Positions 7,999 to 16,674 of a stretch of 64,000 bases of DNA are shown here, piece by piece (position 1 is the first letter of the stretch; each line of letters starts with the position of its first letter). Source of the DNA: UBA11358 sp049517655 (GTDB lineage Bacteria; Verrucomicrobiota; Verrucomicrobiia; Limisphaerales; UBA11358); assembly GCA_049517655.1 (NCBI GenBank), contig JBEKRQ010000003.1, forward strand, positions 248,001 to 312,000, in the 5' to 3' direction. The position numbers were made by a program, and so were the translations under genes. The notes beneath the pieces are model-generated. The model did no database searches. It saw nothing but the letters and a program-made list of their open reading frames with translations, and was not told where the DNA came from.

Positions 7999-8191
7999 GC
8001 GATGGATTTTGGCCGAGTTTGACGATGTTCGCAACGGTGGACGAAACGGTTGACCGCTCTTGCTCCCCAATTCCGAAACCTTTTTGAACAAAACGAACTA
8101 CTCAATTTCAAGTTGTGAACGCTTTCCATCCGCGAAATTGCCACGAGAAATAGGTGGAAACTGTCTGCCTGTCCAAAGATAAACTAATCGC

Positions 8192-8761
8192 TCATGCGTC
8201 AATCCCGATGATTAAAACAGGGATGTCAATGTCAGACACCCCGCGATGCTGCAAGTCCCAAACGAACTGCTCGAAGTAGGAAACGCCAGTGGACATTTGA
8301 TCGGCAAAACGTTTGATGGGCACGATCTCAATACCAGCTTTAATGTGGCCGAGTTTGTGGAAGATCGTCATCTTGGCGCAGACGTTATAGACCATGAAGG
8401 CGTATTTGCCGAACTGCACTTCGACGCCGAGTTTCTCCTTCACAAAATCCATGTCACGAAATGCGCCTTTGGAAAGCGGCTTAGCCTTGTAACCGGGTTT
8501 GTAAAATTCAGTCGGGTATTTGCAGGGCACTTTACAATTTTTCCAACCAAGGGGTTTGAATTCGGCTTTGAAAGCGCGATTTAGGGCAAACGGGCTGTAA
8601 AGCATCATGCCTGGCATGGTTTTTTCCTTGCTGGTCTTGGACAGGCAGGGCGCGGCATCCACGCGGGAAATGACGCCATAAACTTCGTCAAGCAAGTTTT
8701 GATGTTTTTTGGCGTGGTAAGTTGCGCCCTTGTTGAAAGAGAATTCTCCGGCAATTTTCAT
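8192..8761 (-). CDS. Type II restriction endonuclease, BglII-like
   Basis: The 189-aa product ends its core with DMDFVKEKLGVEVQFGKYAF. The residues D105, E114 and Q116 reproduce the spacing of the BglII active site (Asp84, Glu93, Gln95), including the unusual Gln in place of the Lys of PD-ExK nucleases. The start ATG overlaps the stop of the methyltransferase gene (ATGA), so the nuclease is translated only after its protecting enzyme. The recognition sequence is not readable from the gene; AGATCT is the guess if specificity follows the family. Confidence 0.82.
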   Translation of the reverse strand: MKIAGEFSFNKGATYHAKKHQNLLDEVYGVISRVDAAPCLSKTSKEKTMPGMMLYSPFALNRAFKAEFKPLGWKNCKVPCKYPTEFYKPGYKAKPLSKGAFRDMDFVKEKLGVEVQFGKYAFMVYNVCAKMTIFHKLGHIKAGIEIVPIKRFADQMSTGVSYFEQFVWDLQHRGVSDIDIPVLIIGIDA

Positions 8762-9717
8762 AGTAAAACATTTTCCCTGTCCCAAGCTGCCGGTCTTTGG
8801 GCGACCTTTTCGTAGCCGGTCGGAACATGAATTGGCTTGCCCAGCGGACGCAACTTAAGTGTTCCCTCGGCCAGTTTTTGCAGACGTTCCCGCGCAATGG
8901 CCAAATAAGTTTGGTCGCGGTCACAGCCAATGGCACACCGGCCATGTTTAGCGGCGGCGATAAGCGCAGAGCCAACGCCGCAATAAGGGTCATAAACCCA
9001 ATCATTTTCGTTCGTAAGAGCCAGCACGCACCGTTCGACAAGCTCAACTGGAAACTGGCAGGGGTGCTCCGTTTTTTCCGGGTGATTCGCCTTCACATTC
9101 GGGATTTCCCAAATCTCACGTTCCCAATCCTGAGCGACGATTGACCACACATCGGACGGATTTTTGCCGAGCGGATTGCCGGATGGTTGACCGCGCTTCT
9201 CGCCTTTGAAATGGAGCTTGCCGGGATATTTTGCCGGGACGCGCACCGGGTCGAGGTGGAAAAAGTAATCATTCGACTTGGTAAACCACAATAGCGTTTC
9301 GTAACGCCCGGAAAAGCGGAGACTGCAATGCAGTCCGTGTTCAAAATGCCAGATGATTCGGTTGCGAAGCTTCAATCCCTCGCTCTTGAACAGATCGTAG
9401 TAATAAACGTCCAGTGGAAAGATCTCGCCATCTTCGACGTAATTGCCTACTTGCCAGCAAAGGCTACCATCGTGCTTGAGAGCACGTTTTAATTCGTGAA
9501 TCAGCGGCTTTTGTTGAACGAGATAATTTCGCAGCGAAGAGCGTTGCTCATATTCCTTTCCCAAATTATAGGGCGGTGAAGTGATGATGAGGGAAAAGAA
9601 ATTTGTCGGAAGAGTTTTTGCACATTCCAAAGCATCGTCGCAGATCAAAACGAGCCGTTCGTCGTCGGAAAACGTTTCCGCAACATGAATTCGTTCGTTG
9701 AAAAGGGTGCTGACCAT
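8758..9717 (-). CDS. DNA methyltransferase (probably N4-cytosine) of the RM system
   Basis: It protects host DNA from the adjacent nuclease by methylating the same site. The catalytic motif IV is TSPPYNLG (residues 46-53); SPPY is typical of N4-cytosine enzymes. The SAM-binding motif is VYDPYCGVGSALIAAAKHG near the C-terminus. Motif IV before the FxGxG-like motif indicates the beta-class order. It is the first gene of the RM pair, consistent with methylation preceding cutting, and reads away from the SIR2 gene across a 780-base gap. Confidence 0.9.
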   Translation of the reverse strand: MVSTLFNERIHVAETFSDDERLVLICDDALECAKTLPTNFFSLIITSPPYNLGKEYEQRSSLRNYLVQQKPLIHELKRALKHDGSLCWQVGNYVEDGEIFPLDVYYYDLFKSEGLKLRNRIIWHFEHGLHCSLRFSGRYETLLWFTKSNDYFFHLDPVRVPAKYPGKLHFKGEKRGQPSGNPLGKNPSDVWSIVAQDWEREIWEIPNVKANHPEKTEHPCQFPVELVERCVLALTNENDWVYDPYCGVGSALIAAAKHGRCAIGCDRDQTYLAIARERLQKLAEGTLKLRPLGKPIHVPTGYEKVAQRPAAWDRENVLL

Positions 9718-9975
9718 TTCAATGGTTAAGATGACAGAAAACTGGACAATTGAAAATTATTTTCGCCGAAAATCTGGTCGAGCATGATAATGCGGCAATT
9801 CGCCGGGAACGCGCGCCCGTTCGCCTTGCACCGCTGTAAAACCGTTGCATTCCGCCACATTCTGGCGGAAAACTGAGTCCGTCCAGTGAAAGTGCGTCAT
9901 AAACCGCCGTCTTCCCGGCGGCGCGGCGGCGGTTCCTCTGCGAAACAGCGCGGTTTTTCGGCGGCGGACGGCGGA

Positions 9976-10248
9976 AAATGTAAAATGGGCAAGGTTAAAG
10001 TCAATTCACACAAGACTGGAGCTAAAGTGTTCCCTGATGGAGCGAACGTTTTCAAAGGTGAAGCGAAAACGGAAGCGATTGAAACAAGTATTGGCGCGAT
10101 TAGAGTAAAAACACAAACAGGTGGAGAAAATTTGAGAATGGCTAGAGTAAAAATGTAATCAGTTGGAGCGAACGTAGGTCTTGTTAGAGCCAATGTGAAA
10201 ACGGCTGGAGTAAAAATAGCAACAGGTCGAGCGAATGTGGGGACGGTT
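9976..10248 (+). repeat. Degenerate 21-bp tandem repeat array (13 units)
   Basis: Units start at 9976, 9997, 10018 and so on every 21 bases to 10228 with no insertion or deletion. The common pattern is rGAGynAAnGT at the start and g-G-t/c-t at the end. Examples are GGAGCGAACGT at 10039 and 10165, AGAGCCAATGT at 10186 and CGAGCGAATGT at 10228. Sequence identity between units is low while the period is exact. Read on the plus strand it gives heptads of type GANVxxx with one in-frame stop. Confidence 0.85.
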
Positions 10249-10309
10249 TCAGGACGAAAATCGGTGCGGATTTCCACGGACAAAAATTGCGATGAACGTC
10301 GGTTTTTTC

Positions 10310-10400
10310 GGAGTTCACCGGACGGTTTTTCAGTGGAGCACCGGCAATCTTTTCGGCGGAGCACCGGCGATCTTTCGGCGTTCACGACGGTTTTTCCAAG
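10310..10400 (+). repeat. Short GGAG-headed tandem repeat (about 23-25 bp)
   Basis: Units begin at 10310 (GGAGTTCACCGGACGG), 10335 (GGAGCACCGGCAATCTTT) and 10358 (GGAGCACCGGCGATCTTT), with a degenerate fourth at about 10381 (TTCACGACGGTTTTTC). The two central units are nearly identical over 18 bases. Confidence 0.65.
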
Positions 10401-10497
10401 TAAATTCAACCCGGAATTAAGCGGTAAATCAGGGCGGGAGCGGCGGGTATAGTGGTTTTCGGCTTTGTGCTTCTTTGTTTGAAAATATCCAGCTAGA

Positions 10498-13400
10498 ATG
10501 TGGGGTAAAAGCGGATACGCAAAAGACACAATGCTAGTAAAAGGTATAGATTTACCAGAAATTCTGCTTCGCGCCCAAGAAACAGGTGAACTTGTTGTGT
10601 TTGCCGGTGCTGGCGTTTCTTGTCCGCGACCATCCAATCTCCCACTTTTTGACGGTTTGGCCATACAGATCGGGGAAAATTCTGGGGTCAACAAGGATGA
10701 AAGAGAGCCAGCAGACCATTATTTAGGACGGTTAAAACAAAAAGGAATAAGCGTTCACGAAAGGGCTGCACGGATACTTGTCAATGATATTACAAAGCCG
10801 CACGACCTTCATCGCCAACTCTTAAAACTTTTCCCATCCTTTGAAAAGGTTCGGGTTGTAACAACGAATTTTGACACCCATTTTTCAACCGCCAGCAAAG
10901 ATGTTTTTGGAAGCAGCCCGGACATTTTTTATGCGCCAGCGTTGCCATTAGGCGATGATTTTACGGGAATTGTTTATTTGCACGGATGCGCGGGCAAACA
11001 GCCGAAACATTGTGTATTAACCGATGAAGATTTTGGCCGTGCCTATCTTACACAGGCTTGGGCGAGTCGGTTTCTCGCATCAATGTATTCTCAATATGTA
11101 GTTCTCTTCGTTGGTTACAGTCACGATGACATTGTGATGAGTTATCTAGCGCGTGGCTTACCGCCAGCGCAAAAACCTCGCCGTTTTGCTTTCACTACAA
11201 CTGATAGAAATTCAAATTGGGAATATCTTGGAGTTAAACCTGTTTTATACGAAAAATGCGAAGGTGAAAATCCGCATCAAGCAATAACGGATTCTGTCAG
11301 TGAATGGGTGAAAGAAATTCAGTGTGGATTGCTCGAAAAAGTAGAGAGGATACGAACGATAGCAGAAGCGCAACCCCCGCTAGAGGGTGAAGATGCCGAC
11401 TACATAAAGCATTCGCTTTCTGAATTGGATACGGCTCGGATTTTCCTCAAATATGCGAGATTGCCGGAGTGGATTTCATGGCTTGAAAAGCATCAATTTA
11501 TTCAGCCACTTTTCAATCGCCAAAACGAGCTTGGGCAGTTTCAAAGGGAATTGGCACTTTGGTTAGTTGAAAACTTTCTTGTTGAACATTCACAACAATT
11601 GATGCTTGCCGTTGAACGATTTCGTTGCGAATTGAATCCGCAACTGTGTTGGTGTATTTGGCGCCGTCTATTTGTCAGAAACAAAGATGCTAAAAGTGCG
11701 GTTCCCTCTGTAATTTTTTCTCAATGGATTGCTGTTTTGTTGGAACAGCCATACAACATACTTCCACCTGAAGATTGGTCAGAACTTGTTGGGGTCTGCC
11801 AATTTCCAGAGGACAAAGCCGTTTCTATTCTTTTATTTGCACGGATAACAAAACCACGTCTTGTTTTGAAGAAGACATGGCGCATATTCGACGAAAATGC
11901 AGAAGAAGGTGACAAGGTTGATTTTGACATACAATTTGAACACGGACACCTTGAGGAATACTCAATAAGAGAAGCATGGCAAAAAACTTTTCGCCCTAAT
12001 TTAGCAGCTTATGCAAACGATCTTGAGCCAATTGTAATTTCAAATCTTATTGCGGCAAATACGTTAAGAACTTTGTCATATCCCAAAAGCCAAAATTTCG
12101 ATGTTTTTGGATTTCAGCGCCAATCAATTTCCCCGAATGGGCAAGACCAATTTCCAAACGCTCTTGATATATTGATAGATGCAGCCAGAGACATCTTGGA
12201 CTATTTAATTGAAACGAAGCCACAATATGCGGCAGGACGGATCGAAAGATATTTTGAATCTGGTGTGCCATTATTACGAAGGCTGGCAATTTACGGATTC
12301 GGGAAAAGAACCGACATTTCGCCCGATGAAAAACTCTCTTGGATTGAACAAAATAACCTTCTTTACACATTTAAGACGGATGTTTTTTGGTTGCTTGAGC
12401 AAAGTTACCCAAAGGCGTCTGACGAAGCGCGGCGGCGAATAATTGACAAAGCGTTGCTTGGGTCAAAATGGGAAGGATATGAGAACGTTGACGAACGAAC
12501 AAAGCAGTATGAGATTTTCAATCAAATTGTTTGGCTTCACCGCATCGCTCCTGATTGCAGTTTTACGAATAAAATTTTAGAGACGCTAAAAAAGAAAAAT
12601 CCTGATTTTGGTGAAAGAGATTTTCCTCAATTCGATCATTGGTCAGGTGGTGTTCAATCCATTGACATGACAGCAGGACTAAAAATCGAAGAAATTCTGC
12701 AAAAAAAACCTGAAGATGTTTTGGATGACCTACTCAAATGTCAGCCACGCACTCCATTTGAGAGAAATAGATCAAATTATTGCAGCGCAATATCCGCTGC
12801 TGTTGGCAAGCAGCCAGAATGGGGAATCAGATGGACAGAGATGTTGACTTCTAAAAAATTGATGGACGCAGACCTATGGTATTGCGTCTGTCAAGGTTGG
12901 CGAAACGCAAATCTTTCGTCAGAACAATGGAAACTTGTCTTGGACGTTGTAGAGAATATTAACGCTCCAACTGAATTTTTTTCTGCATTCGCAGAAGTCT
13001 TGGAGAACGGTTCGCGCAAAGAGTCTTATACTTTACCGAACAGTTTAATGGATCAGGCAGTAAAAGTAGCTGTTCGGATTTGGAATTTAGCCCTTAAAAC
13101 CGCTCCAATTGAGAAGAATTCATCTGATGATTGGCTTGGCACTGCAATTAACAGTCCGGGCGGTAAATTGGCCGAATTTTGGCTTCAACGAGTTTCTTTT
13201 GCTCGCAAAGAAGCCGGTGACAATTGGGGCGGTATTCCTCAAGACATTAAAGACCACCTCGCAAATATACTGCATGGAACATCTGGTGCGGCAGCCCACG
13301 CAAGAATCGTTCTTGCTAGTCAGTTGCATTATTTCTTTTCGCTGGACGCTCAATTTGCCATGACAGAATTGTTTCCATTGTTCAATTGGCAAACTGACGA

Positions 13401-14124
13401 ATTGCGAGCAGAACAATGCTGGCATGGTTTTCTTTTTTGGGGACGCTGGCTTGCTGGATTCACAGATCAACTCATTCCTCATTTTACCGAAACCGTTTCG
13501 CGGAATGCGCAATTTTCCGACCGAGTGCGCGAAGCTTTAATTTATCAGATCGCGGGCGTTACGTTGTTTCGCATTGAAAATCCGTTAGCGAACGGCTGGC
13601 TTTCAAATGTTGTTCAAAAGCTTCAAGATAAGGATTTGATACGATTTACTTGGACAATTAACCGCTATCTTGGTGATGCAGAAGCGCCTGTCACTGAAAA
13701 GATTTGGGAAATATGGCTGGCGGAATACTGGAAAACGAGACTATTAAACACACCCAAACGGTTGCTGCCCGGAGAAGCAAATGAAATGGCTTGTTGGGCT
13801 TTGAGCGTTGGCCGCTATTTTCCAGACGCGGTGAAGCTCGCTATTTCAATGAAACAAATTCTTACTTTTGAGCATACACCTATTTTCTTACACCTCGATG
13901 AAAAAAAACAGCTTGTTCATAATTTCCCCGATGCAACTGCTGACTTTGTATTGCTCTACTTACAATCTCCATTGAAGTATTTTTTTCACAGTGAGCAAAC
14001 GACAAATGTTTGGCGCGAATTGTGTCAAAGCGGAGTTGCCCCTGAAAAATTGAAAAAGATTCGTGAAGCGATGTTTCGGCTAGGACACGACCCCGGCGAA
14101 CCCCAGACACAAACTTCGTGTTAA
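10498..14124 (+). CDS. Large SIR2-domain protein, probable anti-phage NADase effector
   Basis: The product is 1208 aa. The first about 280 residues form a SIR2-like domain with the NAD-binding VVFAGAGVS (G37-A-G39), the TTNFD motif (122-126), the candidate catalytic His in YLHG (H162) and FVGYSHDD. SIR2 domains in bacterial defence proteins usually hydrolyse NAD+ to stop phage growth. The remaining about 900 residues are Trp- and Leu-rich, apparently all helical and repeat-like, with no recognised enzyme motif; they could be the sensing part, similar in layout to SIR2-DUF4020 or DSR proteins. Base composition is markedly AT-rich compared with the chromosome. A second possible start is ATG 10531. 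It has no partner gene next to it, so it may act alone. Confidence 0.85.
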   Translation: MWGKSGYAKDTMLVKGIDLPEILLRAQETGELVVFAGAGVSCPRPSNLPLFDGLAIQIGENSGVNKDEREPADHYLGRLKQKGISVHERAARILVNDITKPHDLHRQLLKLFPSFEKVRVVTTNFDTHFSTASKDVFGSSPDIFYAPALPLGDDFTGIVYLHGCAGKQPKHCVLTDEDFGRAYLTQAWASRFLASMYSQYVVLFVGYSHDDIVMSYLARGLPPAQKPRRFAFTTTDRNSNWEYLGVKPVLYEKCEGENPHQAITDSVSEWVKEIQCGLLEKVERIRTIAEAQPPLEGEDADYIKHSLSELDTARIFLKYARLPEWISWLEKHQFIQPLFNRQNELGQFQRELALWLVENFLVEHSQQLMLAVERFRCELNPQLCWCIWRRLFVRNKDAKSAVPSVIFSQWIAVLLEQPYNILPPEDWSELVGVCQFPEDKAVSILLFARITKPRLVLKKTWRIFDENAEEGDKVDFDIQFEHGHLEEYSIREAWQKTFRPNLAAYANDLEPIVISNLIAANTLRTLSYPKSQNFDVFGFQRQSISPNGQDQFPNALDILIDAARDILDYLIETKPQYAAGRIERYFESGVPLLRRLAIYGFGKRTDISPDEKLSWIEQNNLLYTFKTDVFWLLEQSYPKASDEARRRIIDKALLGSKWEGYENVDERTKQYEIFNQIVWLHRIAPDCSFTNKILETLKKKNPDFGERDFPQFDHWSGGVQSIDMTAGLKIEEILQKKPEDVLDDLLKCQPRTPFERNRSNYCSAISAAVGKQPEWGIRWTEMLTSKKLMDADLWYCVCQGWRNANLSSEQWKLVLDVVENINAPTEFFSAFAEVLENGSRKESYTLPNSLMDQAVKVAVRIWNLALKTAPIEKNSSDDWLGTAINSPGGKLAEFWLQRVSFARKEAGDNWGGIPQDIKDHLANILHGTSGAAAHARIVLASQLHYFFSLDAQFAMTELFPLFNWQTDELRAEQCWHGFLFWGRWLAGFTDQLIPHFTETVSRNAQFSDRVREALIYQIAGVTLFRIENPLANGWLSNVVQKLQDKDLIRFTWTINRYLGDAEAPVTEKIWEIWLAEYWKTRLLNTPKRLLPGEANEMACWALSVGRYFPDAVKLAISMKQILTFEHTPIFLHLDEKKQLVHNFPDATADFVLLYLQSPLKYFFHSEQTTNVWRELCQSGVAPEKLKKIREAMFRLGHDPGEPQTQTSC

Positions 14125-14170
14125 ACGCAAAAATTGATTTCTGAATGTAGCAGTAGAACAAAAATTGTTG

Positions 14171-14192
14171 CGGACACCAAAACGGACACCAA
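14171..14192 (+). repeat. Second pair of CGGACACCA repeats
   Basis: It matches the pair at 5584-5605 base for base, with the same 11-bp period. It lies between the SIR2 and ankyrin genes, 1.4 kb inside the right end, and may mark a former island end. Confidence 0.6.
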
Positions 14193-14326
14193 ACACATCT
14201 TAGTATTAATTCCCAATTGAAAAGTTATTCGCCTTGGGAAAAGATCAATCTTAGAATTGCAAAGGGTAAATCGCAAGCTTGTCATGCTTCCTCAAAACGA
14301 ACATGTCGCAGTTGTCTTAGCCTGCT

Positions 14327-15466
14327 ATGAAAGCTCGCCCGCAACTTCCTGATGATATTAAGCAACTGATGGCCTTGGTTCGGGCTGGCAGGCTTTTTGA
14401 AGTTCAAAAATGGATTGAAGAAGGCAAGCGAACAGTGCCGCCCAAACCATATTGGTTTTCTCCCCTTCGTGTGGCGGTCGAATCTGGTTTCCACAGCATG
14501 GTCGAAGTGTTGCTGAAGGCAGGGGTTGATCAGGAAGAGAAGGATTGTATGCTCAATCGTGCAGTCTCAGCCCCGAATCTCGGCCTTATTACGCTGTTTG
14601 TGGATTATGGTGCGGACTTGCATTCAGTTGATTTTGAGGACGTGTGCTATACAGGAAACCCGGAGATAATGCGCTTCTTCCTCGATAGGGGGATTGACGC
14701 CGTAACGGGATGGCCGTTTGCCAAGGCGCTTTGCCATCCACGGCGACCGCAATTGGGAATCTACATGCAATACCGCGACAAAATACCCGAATTGAAACAC
14801 CAAGTTGATCTTGCATTGCGCTATCATGCACACGAGGGAGGCCTAAAGTGGGTGTGCTTGCTTCTGTGGGCTGGTGGCAATGCTCATGTGCGATTGTCAG
14901 ATTTGGAAGAAGAATCTGATCCCGAAAACGAGTCCACTGCGCTTGAAGAAGCAGTGCGGTTTGGTCGGCTGGAAATCGTCGAAAAAATCGGCATTGACCC
15001 TGCAAAGGATGACTTGAACCGATTGTTGGAAGAAGCGTGCAGTGCATGCGAATGGCCAATCATTGAGAAACTGTTAATCCTTGGGGCTGCCCCAATGGGC
15101 GGGAAAAGTGAATACCCGCCGATGGAGCGGCTTATCTACCATTTTGAGTGGAAGATGAATCCGTTATTCGGATACCGTTCCGATTTTGATTTGCACAAGG
15201 CATTTGATGCCATTCTGTCCTTTACCGGCAAGGGAGGACGCTGGCAGCCAGAGAACAAATACGGCCTGAACGGGTTTCGGCGTGCATTGTATCACTTGGA
15301 CTGCGCATGGATCGCACGTGTAATCCGGGGCTTTTCCCAACACCAAGTTTGTTCCAATGAACTGCTTGTCAAACTTCTTAACACGCCACGCATGAAACAG
15401 ATTCTTGGAGACCAGTTTTCCCGATTGATGCAATCACTCAAACGAAACGGTAATTCGGCAAGTTGA
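14327..15466 (+). CDS. Ankyrin-repeat protein
   Basis: The 379-aa product has ankyrin-type units such as SPLRVAVESGFHSMVEVLLKAGVD (residues about 45-68), LGLITLFVDYGADLHSVDF, NPEIMRFFLDRGID, ALEEAVRFGRLEIVEKIG and EEACSACEWPIIEKLLILGA. These repeats mediate protein binding. There is no signal peptide or enzymatic domain. The C-terminal 120 residues do not follow the repeat. The gene lies between the two right-hand copies of the CGGACACCA repeat, so it may be separately acquired cargo; its role could be regulatory or defensive. Confidence 0.75.
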   Translation: MKARPQLPDDIKQLMALVRAGRLFEVQKWIEEGKRTVPPKPYWFSPLRVAVESGFHSMVEVLLKAGVDQEEKDCMLNRAVSAPNLGLITLFVDYGADLHSVDFEDVCYTGNPEIMRFFLDRGIDAVTGWPFAKALCHPRRPQLGIYMQYRDKIPELKHQVDLALRYHAHEGGLKWVCLLLWAGGNAHVRLSDLEEESDPENESTALEEAVRFGRLEIVEKIGIDPAKDDLNRLLEEACSACEWPIIEKLLILGAAPMGGKSEYPPMERLIYHFEWKMNPLFGYRSDFDLHKAFDAILSFTGKGGRWQPENKYGLNGFRRALYHLDCAWIARVIRGFSQHQVCSNELLVKLLNTPRMKQILGDQFSRLMQSLKRNGNSAS

Positions 15467-15490
15467 TCAAAAGGCAATAAGTTCGGTAGA

Positions 15491-15502
15491 AACGGACACC
15501 AA
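15491..15502 (+). repeat. Single CGGACACCA copy near the right end
   Basis: One copy of the putative arm site (AACGGACACCAA) lies about 96 bases before the right att core. Confidence 0.5.
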
Positions 15503-15597
15503 ACGAGTCAAAAAGAGTATAAATTGGTTGAAACGATTTGGCTTGATTTCCCAATAAAATCAGGCATATTAGCTCCGCAATCGCGGGATAGATCGGG

Positions 15598-15620
15598 CAA
15601 TCCCGGCCATTGGCTCCATT
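15598..15620 (+). repeat. attR core (displaced tRNA-Thr 3' end)
   Basis: It is identical over 23 bases to the tRNA-Thr 3' end at 5515-5537. The preceding bases do not continue the tRNA, so the homology starts exactly at the core. It marks the right border of the island; the stretch to the next gene holds only this site and a terminator. Confidence 0.9.
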
Positions 15621-15705
15621 TTTTGATGGTTGCTGAAAAAGAAGGTTGGGAAACCGGGAAGGGAAAAAGCGTGGACGCGCCACAGCGCCCTTTTTGCCGG
15701 GGCTC

Positions 15706-15744
15706 AAAAACAAAAAAACGAGGCATCCTCAAATGGATGCCTCG
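15706..15744 (-). terminator. Rho-independent terminator of the pseudopilin gene
   Basis: A perfect ten-pair stem (CGAGGCATCC with GGATGCCTCG) and a six-base loop are followed, on the minus strand, by a T-rich tract (A-rich 15706-15718 on the plus strand). It is 27 bases past the stop of the minus-strand gene. Confidence 0.9.
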
Positions 15745-15770
15745 TGATGTAATTTAAATGCAGACAGCGT

Positions 15771-16619
15771 TTACCACATGGTCCCGAAATTATAGTAAAG
15801 AAAACCACCGTTAGCGAGTGAGCTCCCCGCTTCGGTGGAGGCATTCCAGACATCTTGCAACTCATGGCGATTGAATTCAGATTTGTCGCCAGTTGTCGTC
15901 CACATGAGACTGCCATCGCCCATCAATAGGTTGCCGGCGCTCATGTGTTGATCAGCCGTACTCCAATTCCAGATGTTGCCAATTGGGTACGCACCGCCAA
16001 GCCCCGATGTACCATTAGCATTACCAAACCCCAAAAATAGTTGTGAATGAGGTGGTGTGCCAACACCAACATCTACATTCGCGCCACCGATGTTACGATC
16101 TCCAGCCAGCATAAATTGGGGATTATCACTGGTGGCATCGCCGCCGATAAAATAGCTCAGCTCGTTCGTCCAACCCGGGGCAACAAGCGTAAAAGGGGTA
16201 GTAAAAGCAAGCTGGCTCCAATTCGTGGCTACGGTGCGCAGAGCATCCGCCGGGCAAACGACCAACTTCGGGGAGCTTAATTGATTCGAGGCACAGGCAT
16301 ACACCACCCCCAGACTGTACGTTTTGCCAGTTGGTGCAGGAATAGCTGCTGCGACAGCAACAGTGCTTTCGACATTTTGCTCAGCGCCGTCCTGGCTGTT
16401 AGGGACGGTCAGGGGATAATTGCCGTTGTGGTCATCCGCCCAAAGCCGCAGGGCAACGCCCTGTTGCCTGAGGTTGTTGCCGCATTGGGCGCTTTGCGCC
16501 TTGCGTTTGGCGGCGGCAAGCGCCGGCAACAAGATGGCTACGAGAATGGCTATAATGGCGATTACAACCAGCAACTCGATCAGCGTAAAAGCTTTTTTGC
16601 CTTTCAGAATTTTTTTCAT
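15771..16619 (-). CDS. Prepilin-type N-terminal cleavage/methylation domain protein (H-x9-DG type)
   Basis: The class III signal is KKAFTLIELLVVIAIIAILVAILLPALAAAKRKAQ, listed here only as its start KKAFTLIELLVVIAII plus a continuing hydrophobic helix; prepilin peptidase would cut before Phe. The C-terminal domain (LLMGDGSLMW, ADQHMSAGNLL) fits the H-x9-DG pseudopilin-like families that are abundant in Verrucomicrobiota and Planctomycetota. It is probably exported and surface or periplasmic; the actual role of these families is unknown. ATG 16619 is preferred to an upstream TTG. It is the last of three similar minus-strand genes. Confidence 0.88.
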   Translation of the reverse strand: MKKILKGKKAFTLIELLVVIAIIAILVAILLPALAAAKRKAQSAQCGNNLRQQGVALRLWADDHNGNYPLTVPNSQDGAEQNVESTVAVAAAIPAPTGKTYSLGVVYACASNQLSSPKLVVCPADALRTVATNWSQLAFTTPFTLVAPGWTNELSYFIGGDATSDNPQFMLAGDRNIGGANVDVGVGTPPHSQLFLGFGNANGTSGLGGAYPIGNIWNWSTADQHMSAGNLLMGDGSLMWTTTGDKSEFNRHELQDVWNASTEAGSSLANGGFLYYNFGTMW

Positions 16620-16674
16620 ATGTTCCAAGTTTTTTCGTTTGTGTGAATTGTGTGAATCATGGAGGCCGGACGTT

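Larger units (their letters stand above)
9718..10497. other. Intergenic region with two tandem repeat arrays
   Basis: This 780-base gap separates the divergent RM operon and SIR2 gene. It begins with about 250 bases without recognisable features, then holds a strict 21-bp-period array (9976-10248) and a shorter 23-25-bp array (10310-10400). Both strands contain long frames across the arrays, but these look like by-products of a repeat unit divisible by three. Promoters for the divergent genes presumably lie here; none is convincing by eye. Confidence 0.7.
5515..15620 (+). mobile_element. Genomic island integrated in tRNA-Thr, carrying a BglII-like RM system and a SIR2 protein
   Basis: An exact 23-bp direct repeat, beginning CAATCCCGGCCATTGGCTCC, occurs at the 3' end of the tRNA (5515-5537) and again at 15598-15620. 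Repeat start to repeat start is 10,083 bases. A tyrosine recombinase gene lies next to the tRNA end, as expected for an integrated element. The cargo is clearly more AT-rich than the flanks, especially the SIR2 gene. It contains no phage structural or conjugation genes, so it is a small integrative defence island that probably needs help to move between cells. Confidence 0.9.

Noticed and set aside
9886..10158. Plus-strand frame with heptads before the SIR2 gene
   Set aside because: It stops in the middle of the array and shows no start signal; kept only as part of the repeat discussion.
9897..10694. Minus-strand 265-codon open frame across the repeat arrays
   Set aside because: Its openness follows from a repeat unit divisible by three, it overlaps the SIR2 start, and it has no recognisable domain; treated as repeat-derived.
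15540..15597. Possible tRNA-like sequence before attR
   Set aside because: Only the 23-bp core matches the tRNA; the preceding bases do not form D or anticodon arms.
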